From positions 1-64,000 of the forward strand of contig DIYH01000032.1 in the NCBI GenBank assembly GCA_002435755.1: a stretch of 64,000 nucleotides of DNA, written 5' to 3'. Each line of letters begins with the position of its first letter. Position 1 is the first letter of the stretch. The position numbers were made by a program, and so were the translations under genes. Below the pieces are notes generated by a model, which did no database searches, had not been told where the DNA came from, and saw only the letters and a list, made by a program, of their open reading frames with translations. This stretch comes from Flammeovirgaceae bacterium UBA6059. GTDB taxonomy: Bacteria > Bacteroidota > Bacteroidia > Cytophagales > Cyclobacteriaceae. Positions 43,355 through 53,400 of this stretch are shown here, in pieces.

Positions 43355-44533
43355 ATGTCTGGCAAGTCACATATAAAACATCTTCTCATCGTCTGCTCAA
43401 TGGTGATGGCATTGGGTTGCGTGGAGGATGAGACGGAAGATTTTACCGATGAGAGTTTTTATCCCTTTGTGCCCGATGATACTGTAGAGGAACCTGAAGA
43501 GCCAACCCTACCAGAGGAGCCTGAGCCAGTAGATCCAACACCTGAACCTCAGCCGGTGGAGTGTGGTGACAGCACATTTATCGTAGCGCGCAGCGAGGAG
43601 TTCATTTCGCTATTCACCAGATATGGCGATGGCTGGACAGGAGGTGATGCCACTTATTCCATTCCATTACCGGATGGACGGACACTTTGGCTGTTTGGAG
43701 ACACCTTTTTGGGTACGGTACGCCCTGACCGGTCACGTCCCGGAGGACCATTATCTCGCAATACTTTTGTCATTCAGGATGGAGAAGAGTTGACCACTTT
43801 TGTGAAAAGTGATGGTTCTGCATTTGTCAGTCCTGACGAGCCCGGCTGGTGGTACTGGCCTACAGATGGCACTATCGTCAATGATACTTTACAGGTGCTA
43901 CTCTCTGCCTTCCGTCCGACCGGAGAGGGTGGGATCTTCGGATTTGAGTATGCCAGGATCGATCTGGCACTTTTTACCTTACCCGAACTGGAGTTGATAT
44001 CGATCACTCACCGGATCGAGGAGCCCACGATAGCTTTCGGCTCATGCGTGGTAGAAGATGATAACTATATCTATATCTATGGTGCTGAATCAGGTAACCT
44101 ACAAAAATTCGCCAATATAGCACGCTCTGCAAACGGGGACCTCAGAAATGCATGGGAATACTATGACGGAACCAGTTGGGTAGCTGATATAGCATCCAGT
44201 TCACCATTGATGAACGATGTTTCAGAGCAGTTTGCAGTTTTCAAAGACAATGAACACTACTATCTAATCACACATCATTTTCTGTTTGGTGATGAGATCT
44301 ACATCTGGGATTCTCCAACCCCGGTTGGCCCTTGGGGTAATCAACGGACGATCTACTGCACACCAGAGACTGGAGGGGATCGCTGGACTTACAATTCTTT
44401 TGTCCATCCCCAATTCACCGAAAATGATGAACTACTGATTTCCTACAACATCAATAGTTTCAACTTTCAAGACCTGTTTGCCAATGCAGACTACTATCGA
44501 CCCTACTTCATCCGTGTTGGCAATTGGAGATAA
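43355..44533 (+). CDS. DUF5005/DUF4185-like surface lipoprotein, copy 1
   Basis: 392 residues. Lipobox MALGC with lipidated Cys22, then an acidic/proline-rich linker (residues 39-68, rich in PEEP and PEP) that suggests surface exposure. The domain is a five-bladed beta-propeller pattern with repeated strands: LFGDTFLGTV, RNTFVIQDGEE, WPTDGTIVNDTLQVLLSAF, DNYIYIYGAESG, and closing NELLISYNIN-like strand. Homologous to the following gene. No catalytic function known; often found beside carbohydrate-active enzymes, so glycan binding or hydrolysis is plausible. Confidence 0.75.
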   Translation: MSGKSHIKHLLIVCSMVMALGCVEDETEDFTDESFYPFVPDDTVEEPEEPTLPEEPEPVDPTPEPQPVECGDSTFIVARSEEFISLFTRYGDGWTGGDATYSIPLPDGRTLWLFGDTFLGTVRPDRSRPGGPLSRNTFVIQDGEELTTFVKSDGSAFVSPDEPGWWYWPTDGTIVNDTLQVLLSAFRPTGEGGIFGFEYARIDLALFTLPELELISITHRIEEPTIAFGSCVVEDDNYIYIYGAESGNLQKFANIARSANGDLRNAWEYYDGTSWVADIASSSPLMNDVSEQFAVFKDNEHYYLITHHFLFGDEIYIWDSPTPVGPWGNQRTIYCTPETGGDRWTYNSFVHPQFTENDELLISYNINSFNFQDLFANADYYRPYFIRVGNWR

Positions 44534-44542
44534 ACCATAACT

Positions 44543-45769
44543 ATGAATCAAGTAAATATCATTGTTCTATTGCTGGGCTTCAGCTTAATCGCTTGCCAAA
44601 AGAAGCCTGCTGAGTCACCAAAAGACGTGGCTCAACCGATCACACAAGAAGACCCGTTTGTGTTTGAGTACACCTCCGAGCCTGCTCCTGAATGGACCGG
44701 CCTGTTTTATCGCAAGTCAGGCTGGTTTGGTGCTGATGGCATTTTTTCTATTCCACTATCAGGGGCGGACCTACCCGGAAACAAAAACAATAACAAGACA
44801 CTCCTCATTTTCAGTGATACCTATATAGGTGAAGTGGGTGACAATAATGCTCCACTAACGGGAAATACAATGGTCAACAATACTGTGGCTTATATTGAAG
44901 GTCACACACCAACAGCGTATGACATCAAGTTTCATTACAAGCAGAAGGATAACGGACAACCTACCTCCTTCTTCATTCCTGATAATGCTAATGCCAAACC
45001 CGGTCAATACTACTGGATGGGTGATGGTTTTATCAATCAGGAGTTAAACGATAAGCTTCACCTCTTCGCTTATCATGTTTCCATGACAGGCCCAAATGTT
45101 TTCGATTTCGTCGTGGAGAATGTAAGCCTGCTCTCGATATCCGACCCTAGCTCACCCCCTTTCGATGGGTATGAGCAGTTGACCACACCTTTTCACTACA
45201 CATGGGACAGTCTTGGTGAAGGTGACTTAGGTGCTGGTATACTTGTTAACACAGAATGGTCTGGGGCACCAACACCCGATGGATTCGTTTATGTTTATGG
45301 GTCCATCGGTCCTAATAAGCATCTAGTCGCAGCAAGGGTAAAACCGGTGAGTTTTGAACAGTTTGACCAGTGGGAATACTGGACAGGTAATGCGTGGAGC
45401 AGTGACATAGATCAGTTGACTGGTATTACGGACAATGTCTCTAACGAACTCAGTGTTACTCCCTTGAATGATGGGCGATACCTGTTGACCTTCCAGGTAA
45501 TGGGTATTTCTGATAAGGTTGGTGTCAAGGTGGGCTTAAGCCCGGTTGGACCTTTTGGTCCAACACATGAGGTATGGACGACACCTGAGATCAATGAACC
45601 ACCTGGCTTGCTGCCATATAACGCCAAGGCACACCCTAACCTGTCCGCTCCAGGTGAGTTGCTGATCAGCTATAATACTATCACGGTTGATTTCTGGAAC
45701 GATATTCAAAAAAACGCGCATATCTACAGGCCCAGGTTTATCAAACTCAAATCACGTTATTTGCAATAG
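44543..45769 (+). CDS. DUF5005/DUF4185-like surface lipoprotein, copy 2
   Basis: 408 residues, 9 bp after copy 1. Lipobox SLIAC, Cys18. Shares with copy 1: GWFGADGIFSIPLSG versus GWTGGDATYSIPLPD, LLIFSDTYIGEV versus LWLFGDTFLGTV, FVYVYGSIG versus YIYIYGAESG, SPVGPFGPTHEVWTTPE versus TPVGPWGNQRTIYCTPE, ELLISYNTITVDFWND versus ELLISYNINSFNFQD. Clearly paralogous propellers but well diverged. The SDR gene starts directly at the next base after the stop. Function unknown. Confidence 0.75.
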   Translation: MNQVNIIVLLLGFSLIACQKKPAESPKDVAQPITQEDPFVFEYTSEPAPEWTGLFYRKSGWFGADGIFSIPLSGADLPGNKNNNKTLLIFSDTYIGEVGDNNAPLTGNTMVNNTVAYIEGHTPTAYDIKFHYKQKDNGQPTSFFIPDNANAKPGQYYWMGDGFINQELNDKLHLFAYHVSMTGPNVFDFVVENVSLLSISDPSSPPFDGYEQLTTPFHYTWDSLGEGDLGAGILVNTEWSGAPTPDGFVYVYGSIGPNKHLVAARVKPVSFEQFDQWEYWTGNAWSSDIDQLTGITDNVSNELSVTPLNDGRYLLTFQVMGISDKVGVKVGLSPVGPFGPTHEVWTTPEINEPPGLLPYNAKAHPNLSAPGELLISYNTITVDFWNDIQKNAHIYRPRFIKLKSRYLQ

Positions 45770-46555
45770 ATGAAAAATGTATTTGACCTTACTGGAAAAA
45801 CAGCTGTCATCACTGGAGGAGGTAGTGGAATCGGCAAAGCCATAGCTCAGGTTTTTGCACACCAGGGAGCTAGTGTTATAATACTTGATGTAAATGATGA
45901 ACCATCAATGTCCACTGTCAATGAGATCATCAATACAGGTGGCTCAGCCGCCTATTTTCATTGTGACATAGTTGATCAGAGGACAGTAAAGATGGTTTTT
46001 GAGAGTATTTCTGATAAGACAGGATCAGTGGACATACTGGTCAATAATGCCGGTGTGGCAAGCATAGGCAATATTGAAGAAACCACCGAGGAGGAAATAG
46101 ACCGTCTCTACAATATCAATGTCAAGGGTGCTTACAACTGTAGTCTGGCCGCCATTAGAAAAATGAAGCCTCGAGGAAAAGGTTGCATTCTGAACATGGC
46201 TTCCGTAGCAGCTGTCGTAGGAATCGAGTCAAGATTTGCATATTCCATGACAAAGGGGGCCATACTTAGCATAACATACAGCATTGCCAAGGACTACATC
46301 GATCATGGTATACGCTGCAACAGTATATCACCAGGCCGTGTCCATACACCCTTTGTAGATGGATATCTCGCTACTAACTATCCCGGTCAAGAAAAGGAAA
46401 TGTTTGAAAAGTTGTCCAAAACCCAGCCTATCGGCAGAATGGGAAAACCCGAAGAGGTCGCTCATATGGCACTTTACCTTTGCTCGGATGAAGCCAGTTT
46501 CTTGACAGGTAGCAACTACTACATTGATGGAGGGTTTGTGACACTCAATACATGA
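45770..46555 (+). CDS. SDR dehydrogenase, probable 2-keto-3-deoxy sugar-acid dehydrogenase
   Basis: 261 residues. TGGGSGIG at 15-22, Asp40 (ILDVND), NNAG at 92-95, catalytic Ser145, Tyr158 and Lys162 (YSMTK), then GRVHTPFVDGYL. It begins at the base directly after the preceding stop, so it is coupled to it. The gene after it (33 bp) encodes a fumarylacetoacetate-hydrolase-family enzyme. In Sphingomonas L-rhamnose and Xanthomonas L-fucose degradation this pair oxidises a 2-keto-3-deoxy acid to a 2,4-diketo acid and cleaves it. Assignment of this enzyme to that step is inference from the neighbour. Confidence 0.82.
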   Translation: MKNVFDLTGKTAVITGGGSGIGKAIAQVFAHQGASVIILDVNDEPSMSTVNEIINTGGSAAYFHCDIVDQRTVKMVFESISDKTGSVDILVNNAGVASIGNIEETTEEEIDRLYNINVKGAYNCSLAAIRKMKPRGKGCILNMASVAAVVGIESRFAYSMTKGAILSITYSIAKDYIDHGIRCNSISPGRVHTPFVDGYLATNYPGQEKEMFEKLSKTQPIGRMGKPEEVAHMALYLCSDEASFLTGSNYYIDGGFVTLNT

Positions 46556-46588
46556 ATGTAAACCAGAACTAAAAGTACATAACAGATA

Positions 46589-47455
46589 ATGAGACTGATA
46601 AGATTTGGGAATCCTGGTGAGGAAAAGCCAGGAATAGAAACGAAAGAGGGTATCAGGAAAGACCTAAGTGGTATTGTGACAGACTATGATCGTGCTTTTC
46701 TCGACTCAGGAGGTTTACAAAAAGTTGAAGAGGTCATGAATCAAGGGTTAGAAAAACTTCCTACTATACCCGGTGATACCCGATTGGGGCCACCTATAAA
46801 AGACCCTAGCAAGATCATCTGCGTGGGTCTCAACTATGCTGATCATGCAAAGGAAGCAGGAATGAAAATACCCAAAGAGCCGATTCTCTTTTTTAAAGCT
46901 ACCACATCGATTTGCGGACCTAACGACCCGGTAATCATTCCCAAAAACAGTGTGAAAACTGATTGGGAAGTAGAGCTAAATGTTGTCATTGGCAAAAAAG
47001 CGCAGTACATCGAACAATCAGAGGCTTATGACCATATCGCTGGGTATACTCTTTTCAATGACTACAGCGAACGAGCCTTTCAAATTGAGCGAGGCGGACA
47101 GTGGGTCAAAGGCAAGAGTTGCGATACTTTTTCCCCGGTAGGGCCATGGCTAGTCACCAAAGATGAAATTGATGACCCCAACAACCTGGACATGTGGCTA
47201 AAGGTAAACGGGCAAACCAAACAGAACAGCAGCACGCGCGAATTTATTTTCAAGGTGGATGAAGTGGTCAGCTATATATCACAATTCATGACCTTACTAC
47301 CTGGAGATATGATCTCAACCGGCACTCCTCCTGGGGTAGGCATGGGCTTTGACCCACCACAATACTTGAAGCCTGGTGATGTGGTAGAACTAGGAATCAA
47401 AGGTCTCGGTGCCTCTCGTCAGGTAGCCCAGGCTTATAATGGTCCAAAGAACTAA
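46589..47455 (+). CDS. fumarylacetoacetate hydrolase-family 2,4-diketo-3-deoxy sugar-acid hydrolase
   Basis: 288 residues. FAH family: GLNYADHAKEAG near 80-91, PILFFKATTSICG near 98-110, metal ligands Glu127 and Glu129 in WEVELNVVIG, Asp158 in NDYSERAFQ, GKSCDTFSPVGPW near 175-187, GDMISTGTPPGVGMG near 237. This pattern is typical of 2,4-didehydro-3-deoxy-L-rhamnonate/fuconate hydrolases and ureidoglycolate-lyase-annotated proteins. Predicted reaction: 2,4-diketo-3-deoxy acid plus water to pyruvate and a hydroxyacid such as lactate. Its stop overlaps the stop of the convergent T9SS gene by a few bases. Confidence 0.85.
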   Translation: MRLIRFGNPGEEKPGIETKEGIRKDLSGIVTDYDRAFLDSGGLQKVEEVMNQGLEKLPTIPGDTRLGPPIKDPSKIICVGLNYADHAKEAGMKIPKEPILFFKATTSICGPNDPVIIPKNSVKTDWEVELNVVIGKKAQYIEQSEAYDHIAGYTLFNDYSERAFQIERGGQWVKGKSCDTFSPVGPWLVTKDEIDDPNNLDMWLKVNGQTKQNSSTREFIFKVDEVVSYISQFMTLLPGDMISTGTPPGVGMGFDPPQYLKPGDVVELGIKGLGASRQVAQAYNGPKN

Positions 47456-49446
47456 CGCAGTATAATCCTTTGTGTATAGGTACCATGTCTACTTCGTAAG
47501 TTCAAAAGATATATCCCTGCTTGTATCGCTCCCCGGTTCCATTGATATTGTCCATTAAAAGTATCTGAGGTCAGTACCTTACCTGAAAGGTCCATTATCT
47601 CAATACTTACTTCTTGTTGTAAGTATTGCTGATCACGAACGTTTAAGTATTGGTTTACTGGATTTGGATAGATAGCAAAACTGCCGCCACTTAGTGCCTT
47701 CAGTGCTGTAATGACCTCTTCCTCGTACTCGCAATCATCAGAGCTTCTATTCGCAGATAAGCTGAAGTTCGTGGCTGTAGGATCCATACAGCCCACGACT
47801 TCTCTAAAGCAGCCATAATCGAATGTAGCACTTACATTATAATTCTGAGCGGAAACATCCGTACACCCTGCTATTAGATAACCCGAGACATCCTCTTCAA
47901 TCAAAATGAGTTGGTCTGCATCCATATTCTGGTAAGCCTGCCTCTTACCCCCGGGCCAGAATACCACCACCGAGTCAAGCGTAGAGTAAGCACCAAGTCC
48001 GAAATGCAGTATAGTACTATGCTGCGAGGCATGTGATGAACCTCCATGGACTTCTTCGACCCATTGTCGCTCTCCGGCATAAGCCCTCACTTTAGCTCCT
48101 ATACCATCATGATTAGCCTGGTGACCAACAAGCAGGACTTTAAGCCAATGTTGTTCGCTACTCTCTTGATTCAGATAAACCAACGTATGCGCTTCTCCAT
48201 CGGTTTGAGCTACGTTGGCTACTACCACATCCTGATCTCCATCATTGTCCAGATCTCCAACCGCTAACCCACGACTATGCAATGGGCTTTCGAATCCTGC
48301 TGATGACGATACATCAGCAAAAGTGCCGTCACCGAGGTTCTCAAATAGTCTGTTAGGGTCCTCTACATCATTGCCAATGAAGGCAGCCGCAGGCACCCAT
48401 CCATTACTGACCAATAGGTCTTCATCACCATCATGATCATAATCGATAAATGCACAGCCCCAACCAGTGGCAAAGTCCTGTATGGCGATAGTACTTTCAA
48501 CACCCGCATTTGTGGTAACGTCTTCATATGTACCATCAGTTTGATGTTGATAGAGGACATTGCGACCAAGGTTGGTCACATAATAATCCATCAAACCATC
48601 AAAATTATAATCGCCTTCTGCAATACCCATGGCATAAATACCGGCATTCATTCCTATGTCCGGGCCGACAGGTTCAAATCCTTGACCAGAACGGTTGTTG
48701 AGTAGTGCCTCGTTGGGGGATACCCAGGCACCAAAGTCATTGGCCACATAAAGATCAGATAGGTAGTCTTCATTAAGGTCAGTCGCCATTACGGCTAAGG
48801 CACAGCCTATATCTCCAACACCATATTCGAAAGTCACATCAGTGAAGGTAAGGTCTCCATTATTCAAATACAGGCGATTGGGAAAGCAGTCATGAGCAAA
48901 ACCATTCACCTCTCCCTGATCATCAAGTAATGCCTGTTGCGACCGGATATAATTGACTATGTATAGATCAAGCCGACCATCCAGATTGATATCTGTAAAT
49001 ACAGCACCCATGGCCCACTCAAGCAAGTCAAGTCCCGCAGACTGTGATATCTCGCTAAATGTCCCATTACCATTATTGAGGTACAAGAGATTATGCCTGG
49101 CCTGATCCGTTCCTATAAAAATATCCCTCCACCCATCGTTATTGATATCACCGGTCGTAACTGACATAGTATTGTGAAAAGCAGTAGTATCAAGACCTGC
49201 ATAAGCTGTGATATCTGTGAAGGAGCCGTTACCATTGTTTTTGTAAAGTTTATCAGCAAACTGTCCTCCTGTCAGGTAAATATCCTGGAATCCATCGTTG
49301 TTGAAATCAAATATAGCCACTCCACCGCCCATAAGCCCCCGATGGTAATGATCTATACCCAATTGATGTGATGATTCCACAAAGGCAGATTGGCTCGTAA
49401 GGTTAAACAAAGGAGCAATAGTCAGTAAGAGAGATAGGTTCTTCAT
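47452..49446 (-). CDS. FG-GAP/ASPIC-UnbV repeat protein with T9SS sorting domain
   Basis: About 664 residues from ATG 49446, chosen over a TTG further upstream because it starts the signal peptide MKNLSLLLTIAPLFNLTSQS. Tandem FG-GAP/VCBS blades follow, each with DFNNDGFQDIYL-type calcium loops (DxNxDGxxD), e.g. DINLDGRLDLYIV and DLDNDGDQDVVVA. Then the ASPIC/UnbV domain (VLLVGHQANHDGIGAKVRAY, HASQHSTILHFGLG), two short CTDVSAQNYN / CMDPTATNFS repeats, and a C-terminal T9SS domain (IYPNPVNQYLNV ... RIILR). Secreted to the surface. It is the last gene of the minus-strand locus, behind a terminator. Confidence 0.85.
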   Translation of the reverse strand: MKNLSLLLTIAPLFNLTSQSAFVESSHQLGIDHYHRGLMGGGVAIFDFNNDGFQDIYLTGGQFADKLYKNNGNGSFTDITAYAGLDTTAFHNTMSVTTGDINNDGWRDIFIGTDQARHNLLYLNNGNGTFSEISQSAGLDLLEWAMGAVFTDINLDGRLDLYIVNYIRSQQALLDDQGEVNGFAHDCFPNRLYLNNGDLTFTDVTFEYGVGDIGCALAVMATDLNEDYLSDLYVANDFGAWVSPNEALLNNRSGQGFEPVGPDIGMNAGIYAMGIAEGDYNFDGLMDYYVTNLGRNVLYQHQTDGTYEDVTTNAGVESTIAIQDFATGWGCAFIDYDHDGDEDLLVSNGWVPAAAFIGNDVEDPNRLFENLGDGTFADVSSSAGFESPLHSRGLAVGDLDNDGDQDVVVANVAQTDGEAHTLVYLNQESSEQHWLKVLLVGHQANHDGIGAKVRAYAGERQWVEEVHGGSSHASQHSTILHFGLGAYSTLDSVVVFWPGGKRQAYQNMDADQLILIEEDVSGYLIAGCTDVSAQNYNVSATFDYGCFREVVGCMDPTATNFSLSANRSSDDCEYEEEVITALKALSGGSFAIYPNPVNQYLNVRDQQYLQQEVSIEIMDLSGKVLTSDTFNGQYQWNRGAIQAGIYLLNLRSRHGTYTQRIILR

Positions 49447-49464
49447 AATGGTCAGGTGGTACAA

Positions 49465-49496
49465 TAAAAAAGAGAGCAACACTTCGCTGCTCTCTT
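49465..49496 (-). terminator. Rho-independent terminator upstream of the last locus gene
   Basis: AAGAGAGCA (49470-49478) and TGCTCTCTT (49488-49496) form a 9-bp perfect stem with a 9-base loop; on the minus strand a TTTTT run follows. It lies after the small lipoprotein gene and 19 bp before the start codon of the T9SS FG-GAP gene, so it may separate or attenuate their transcription. Confidence 0.78.
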
Positions 49497-49573
49497 CTAA
49501 AATCAGATTAGTTATACGTTTACTTCAATTGGTCTCTAACCAATTCAGATCTTAATCGATCTATGCAGCTTCT

Positions 49574-50347
49574 TTAATTCTTAGGGACCGCAGTATAAGT
49601 ATATTCAAACACTCCAAATATGTTGGTTTCATCAGCTACCCACTGCGATTGGGTGAATTCCTTGATCGAATAAGTGACTGTGTCAGTAGCAGCTCCTGTG
49701 AAGGCATCAGCCCTAAACCATTGGAGTGTATCTTGTGCAGCATTCATCGCCCAACCATCATAGATGGCAAACCCATCAAAGTCACATGATCCTCCTCCTT
49801 CACCAGTCAGTGCGCCATAGTCAACACTCATTGATCCATCCGCTTCAAAGCTGAAAACATTGTCCTCTTCACAAGGCAGTATACTTTCTGCTCCCTCCCA
49901 GATCAAAGAAGAATATCTCCAATTAAAGGACACCAGCAATTGCTCATTAGAAGCGTTTGTTGTGATAACAAGATCTACCTCATCGGTCAGGTCGTTGGCG
50001 TCTGTTACCAAGAAGTTGAATCTGATAGGATTTTCAATACCCTCTGTACCAATAGTATAGCTAAAGTTATATGGCAATCCACTAGTGACCTCTAATACAC
50101 CATTGGTACCATAGTCAGTGTCAGGAGCGGTTCCTATGAACTTGGATATTTCCATTTTGGCGAATGCACCATCCAATTCACCGGAGATGGTTGCCGTTAT
50201 TACATCTCCTATGTCACCACTGGCAGATGAGTTATCTATTGAGACTTCAGGAGCTACTGGTGGTGGATCGTCATCATCACCACAAGAGGTGAATACCAAT
50301 GAAACTGCGGTCATCATACCGAGGACCCATAATAGATTTCTTCTCAT
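49574..50347 (-). CDS. surface lipoprotein of unknown family
   Basis: 257 residues. Lipobox VFTSC with Cys22 followed by GDDDD, the acidic lipoprotein-export signal of Bacteroidota, so it should be exposed on the cell surface. The rest is beta-rich: an Ig-like region (VSIDNSSASGDIGDVITATISGELD), a second domain with WRYSSLIWEG and FSFEADGSMSVDYG, and a C-terminal strand FGVFEYTYTAVPKN. No family recognised; position in the locus is like SusE/SusF-type accessory glycan-binding proteins. 89 bp after the ASPIC lipoprotein gene. Confidence 0.7.
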   Translation of the reverse strand: MRRNLLWVLGMMTAVSLVFTSCGDDDDPPPVAPEVSIDNSSASGDIGDVITATISGELDGAFAKMEISKFIGTAPDTDYGTNGVLEVTSGLPYNFSYTIGTEGIENPIRFNFLVTDANDLTDEVDLVITTNASNEQLLVSFNWRYSSLIWEGAESILPCEEDNVFSFEADGSMSVDYGALTGEGGGSCDFDGFAIYDGWAMNAAQDTLQWFRADAFTGAATDTVTYSIKEFTQSQWVADETNIFGVFEYTYTAVPKN

Positions 50348-50436
50348 AATTGTAGTTGTTATTGTTTTGACAGGCGAGTTATCGCGTATGTTTAATCACT
50401 ATACAATCACCTGATCGTATGGGATTATTGATGATC

Positions 50437-53400
50437 TCATTTTTTGCCTTCACAATATCGGAGCAGGGCCAGCTCTTCTCCTTGCGCTGCTACTACCAGC
50501 AGCCAATGGTCATTTGGATCTTTTAACAGGGCGATGGATTGGATATCGCTGGATATGGTGGGCGGTTTCACCTCACTGTGCGAAAAATGCTCCTCATCAA
50601 AAGTCAGCAGTGTTGGCATGGCATTTCCATAACTCCTGCCGTCTTTCTCTGCAACGCCTATGCCTCCTGCAAGCAGGATTTCATTATGACCATTTCGGTC
50701 AAGGTCGTGCACTAGCCCATCGCCTACCGGAAACAACTGGGCCTCATGTGGTAGAAGACTGGCAACTAACCTACCACCTTCATTTTTCAAAAAATAGGAG
50801 GCCGATTCATTGACCAACAGCGTTTTGTGAGGATTTAATTGCTGAATGACTTCTTCCGTGTTCGCAGAGGCATAGCTGTGGTGGTTTGGAAACAGTCTGG
50901 TCAAAAAGGGAAAACGCCGGAGTAATGTTTCACGATCTACCTGAAAGGTCTCTTGTCCATTAACAGTGTATGTCATCATTGTCTCTTTGGCACCATCTCC
51001 ATTGATATCCACCAAATGGAGATAGACAGGATCAGATGCATCCACCCTGTAGCCATGATTGAGGCCTCTATTTCCGAGTATCAAATCAGTATCTCCATCT
51101 GCATCGACATCTGAAGCCAATACTTTGCTCCACCAACCAGACATATGGCTCTTGCCATCAAATGGATCAATCCGGTCAAACTTGCCTTCTGTATTCTCCA
51201 AAAAAACCGGCTCCATCCACTCACCCACAATCACAATATCAGGTCGTCCATCAGCTGTAAAATCAGCCCACTTGATGTCGGTGATCAAACCATCAATTCT
51301 CTTGAAGGGCAGTACCTCATTAGAAAAATTGACTCTCATATCTGTACTCAACGTGAACAAACCAATCTCTGAGGTCATATTAAAATCCGGGAACCAATGA
51401 CTGGATGCATAGAGGATGTCCTGCAGTCCGTCTTCATTATAATCCGTAACAGACACTGCTGTCAGGTCCCTACCTCTCATCAGTTCAACAGGCTCTGTAG
51501 CCAAAATGCCATACATGGCATAGGGATATAAATATAACCCCGATGAATGAAGTGCTAGGAGCCCCATAGGTTCTCCATTATCATCTGTAATGGTCTGAAG
51601 ATCTATCAAACTCCTGGAGCTTGACCAACCTTCTTTGATAAAATGTCCATCAGGCTGCTGATAGTAGATAAACAACGAGTCGTTGACCTCACCAATAGCA
51701 AAATCATCGAAATTGTTGTTATCATAATCCCCAACAGCCAGTGCCAACTTCTCATCCGGCCTTCTATAAGGAAAAAGTGGAAAACGCTTGAACTGATCAA
51801 ATGCAGGTTGATCAAGCTCCAGGGTAATACCGACCTGACTGGCTACATCGACAAAATGACCAGAAGTGAGGGGTGTATTATCAGATTCCTGTGTAGGCTG
51901 AGCATCAGGGTATCGCAGTATCACTCGTTGATTTGACAATATATTGCTTAGTCGGGTGATCTTCGAATCTGGCCAATGTACCTCCAGCTGATGTACAAGA
52001 GTATCTTCTCCCAATCCAAAATGAAGGATTGCAGATACTGATGACATATAGCCCCGGACAGGTGAATGTTCAATCCACTGCTCTGTTGAGGCACTTGTAA
52101 CTTTGACCTTCGCACCTATTGCCACAGAGTTATGCTTTGGGCCTACGAGGTTGATTTGAAGATAGTTGGAGAGTTGCAGGTCATTCCGGATAATTGTTGC
52201 CTCTTCATTGAGGTTGTTCAAAATCATATCCAAATCACCGTCATTATCAAGGTCTGCGTATGCAGCGCCATTTGACAGTGAGACCCTGGCTCCACTCCAG
52301 GAGTTAATCATAGGCTCAAAACTGTGTTGACCGGTGTTACGAAATACAGCATTGATGGCATCAAGTGGTTCTAACTGATCAATACGTAATAACGCCTCTT
52401 TATCAGCCTGATCAGTCGATTTGAACATTGAGAGGTTGTTGTTATAGTCGATAAAGTCCTTGTTGGTGATGTCCCTCAGATAGCCATTGGAGACATAGAG
52501 GTCTTTCAAACCATCATTGTCCAAATCCACCAGCAGTGGTGCCCAACTCCAATCTGTCCTGTGAATACCTGCAAATCTCCCTATCTCCGAGAAATGCATA
52601 CCACCTCGATTAAGCTGGAGCGTATTTCGCACGAACTGATCCTCATAGCCCATGCTGCGTATCAACATAAACTTGTCATAGTTCATCGAGCCTGCCATCA
52701 TCTTTTCTCTAACAGGATCTGTAGACAGCATGTCTACTACCGCAATGTCCATGAGACCATCATTATTAAAGTCTGCCACATCATTGCCCATGCTATTGTA
52801 TGATTGTTCACGGATGGCTTTAGAAATTACATTCTTGAAAGTGCCATCCTTCTGATTGACATACATGATATCATTACTGATGAAGTCATTTGACACGTAG
52901 ATATCAGGCCAGCCATCAGAGTTAATATCACTGATAGTGACGCCCAAGCCATATCCCTCTACAGATATTCCTGCTAAGGTGGACACATCTACAAAACGAC
53001 CGAAACCATCGTTGCGATAAAGCCTGTCAGTTGTTGGGCTCTCACCTGCCAGCTTCCTTGGGAGAGGTGTGTTGAGAATAGCCCTATCATTGTCATGGTT
53101 GAGCAGATAGAGATCAAGGTCACCATCGCGATCATAATCTAAAAAGGCGGCTTGGGTGGTGTAGCTTGTATCTGCCAGACCCCACTCTTGAGCCACTTCC
53201 TCAAATCTCGCATTACCTTTATTGAGGTATAGTAAGTTTTTTCGTCTGTCAGGGTTGGGATCACCAGCTACACTAAAATAGATATCGAGATGTCCGTCCC
53301 CATTGATATCGGCAAGGCTGATACCGGTACACCATGTTTCCGTATGGACACCACTTAGGGCAGTGATATCTTTAAACTTCATATCTCCCATGTTGAGGTA

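Noticed and set aside
49523..49550. AATTGGT/ACCAATT hairpin after the small lipoprotein gene
   Set aside because: Short stem, and a much stronger terminator lies at 49465-49496.
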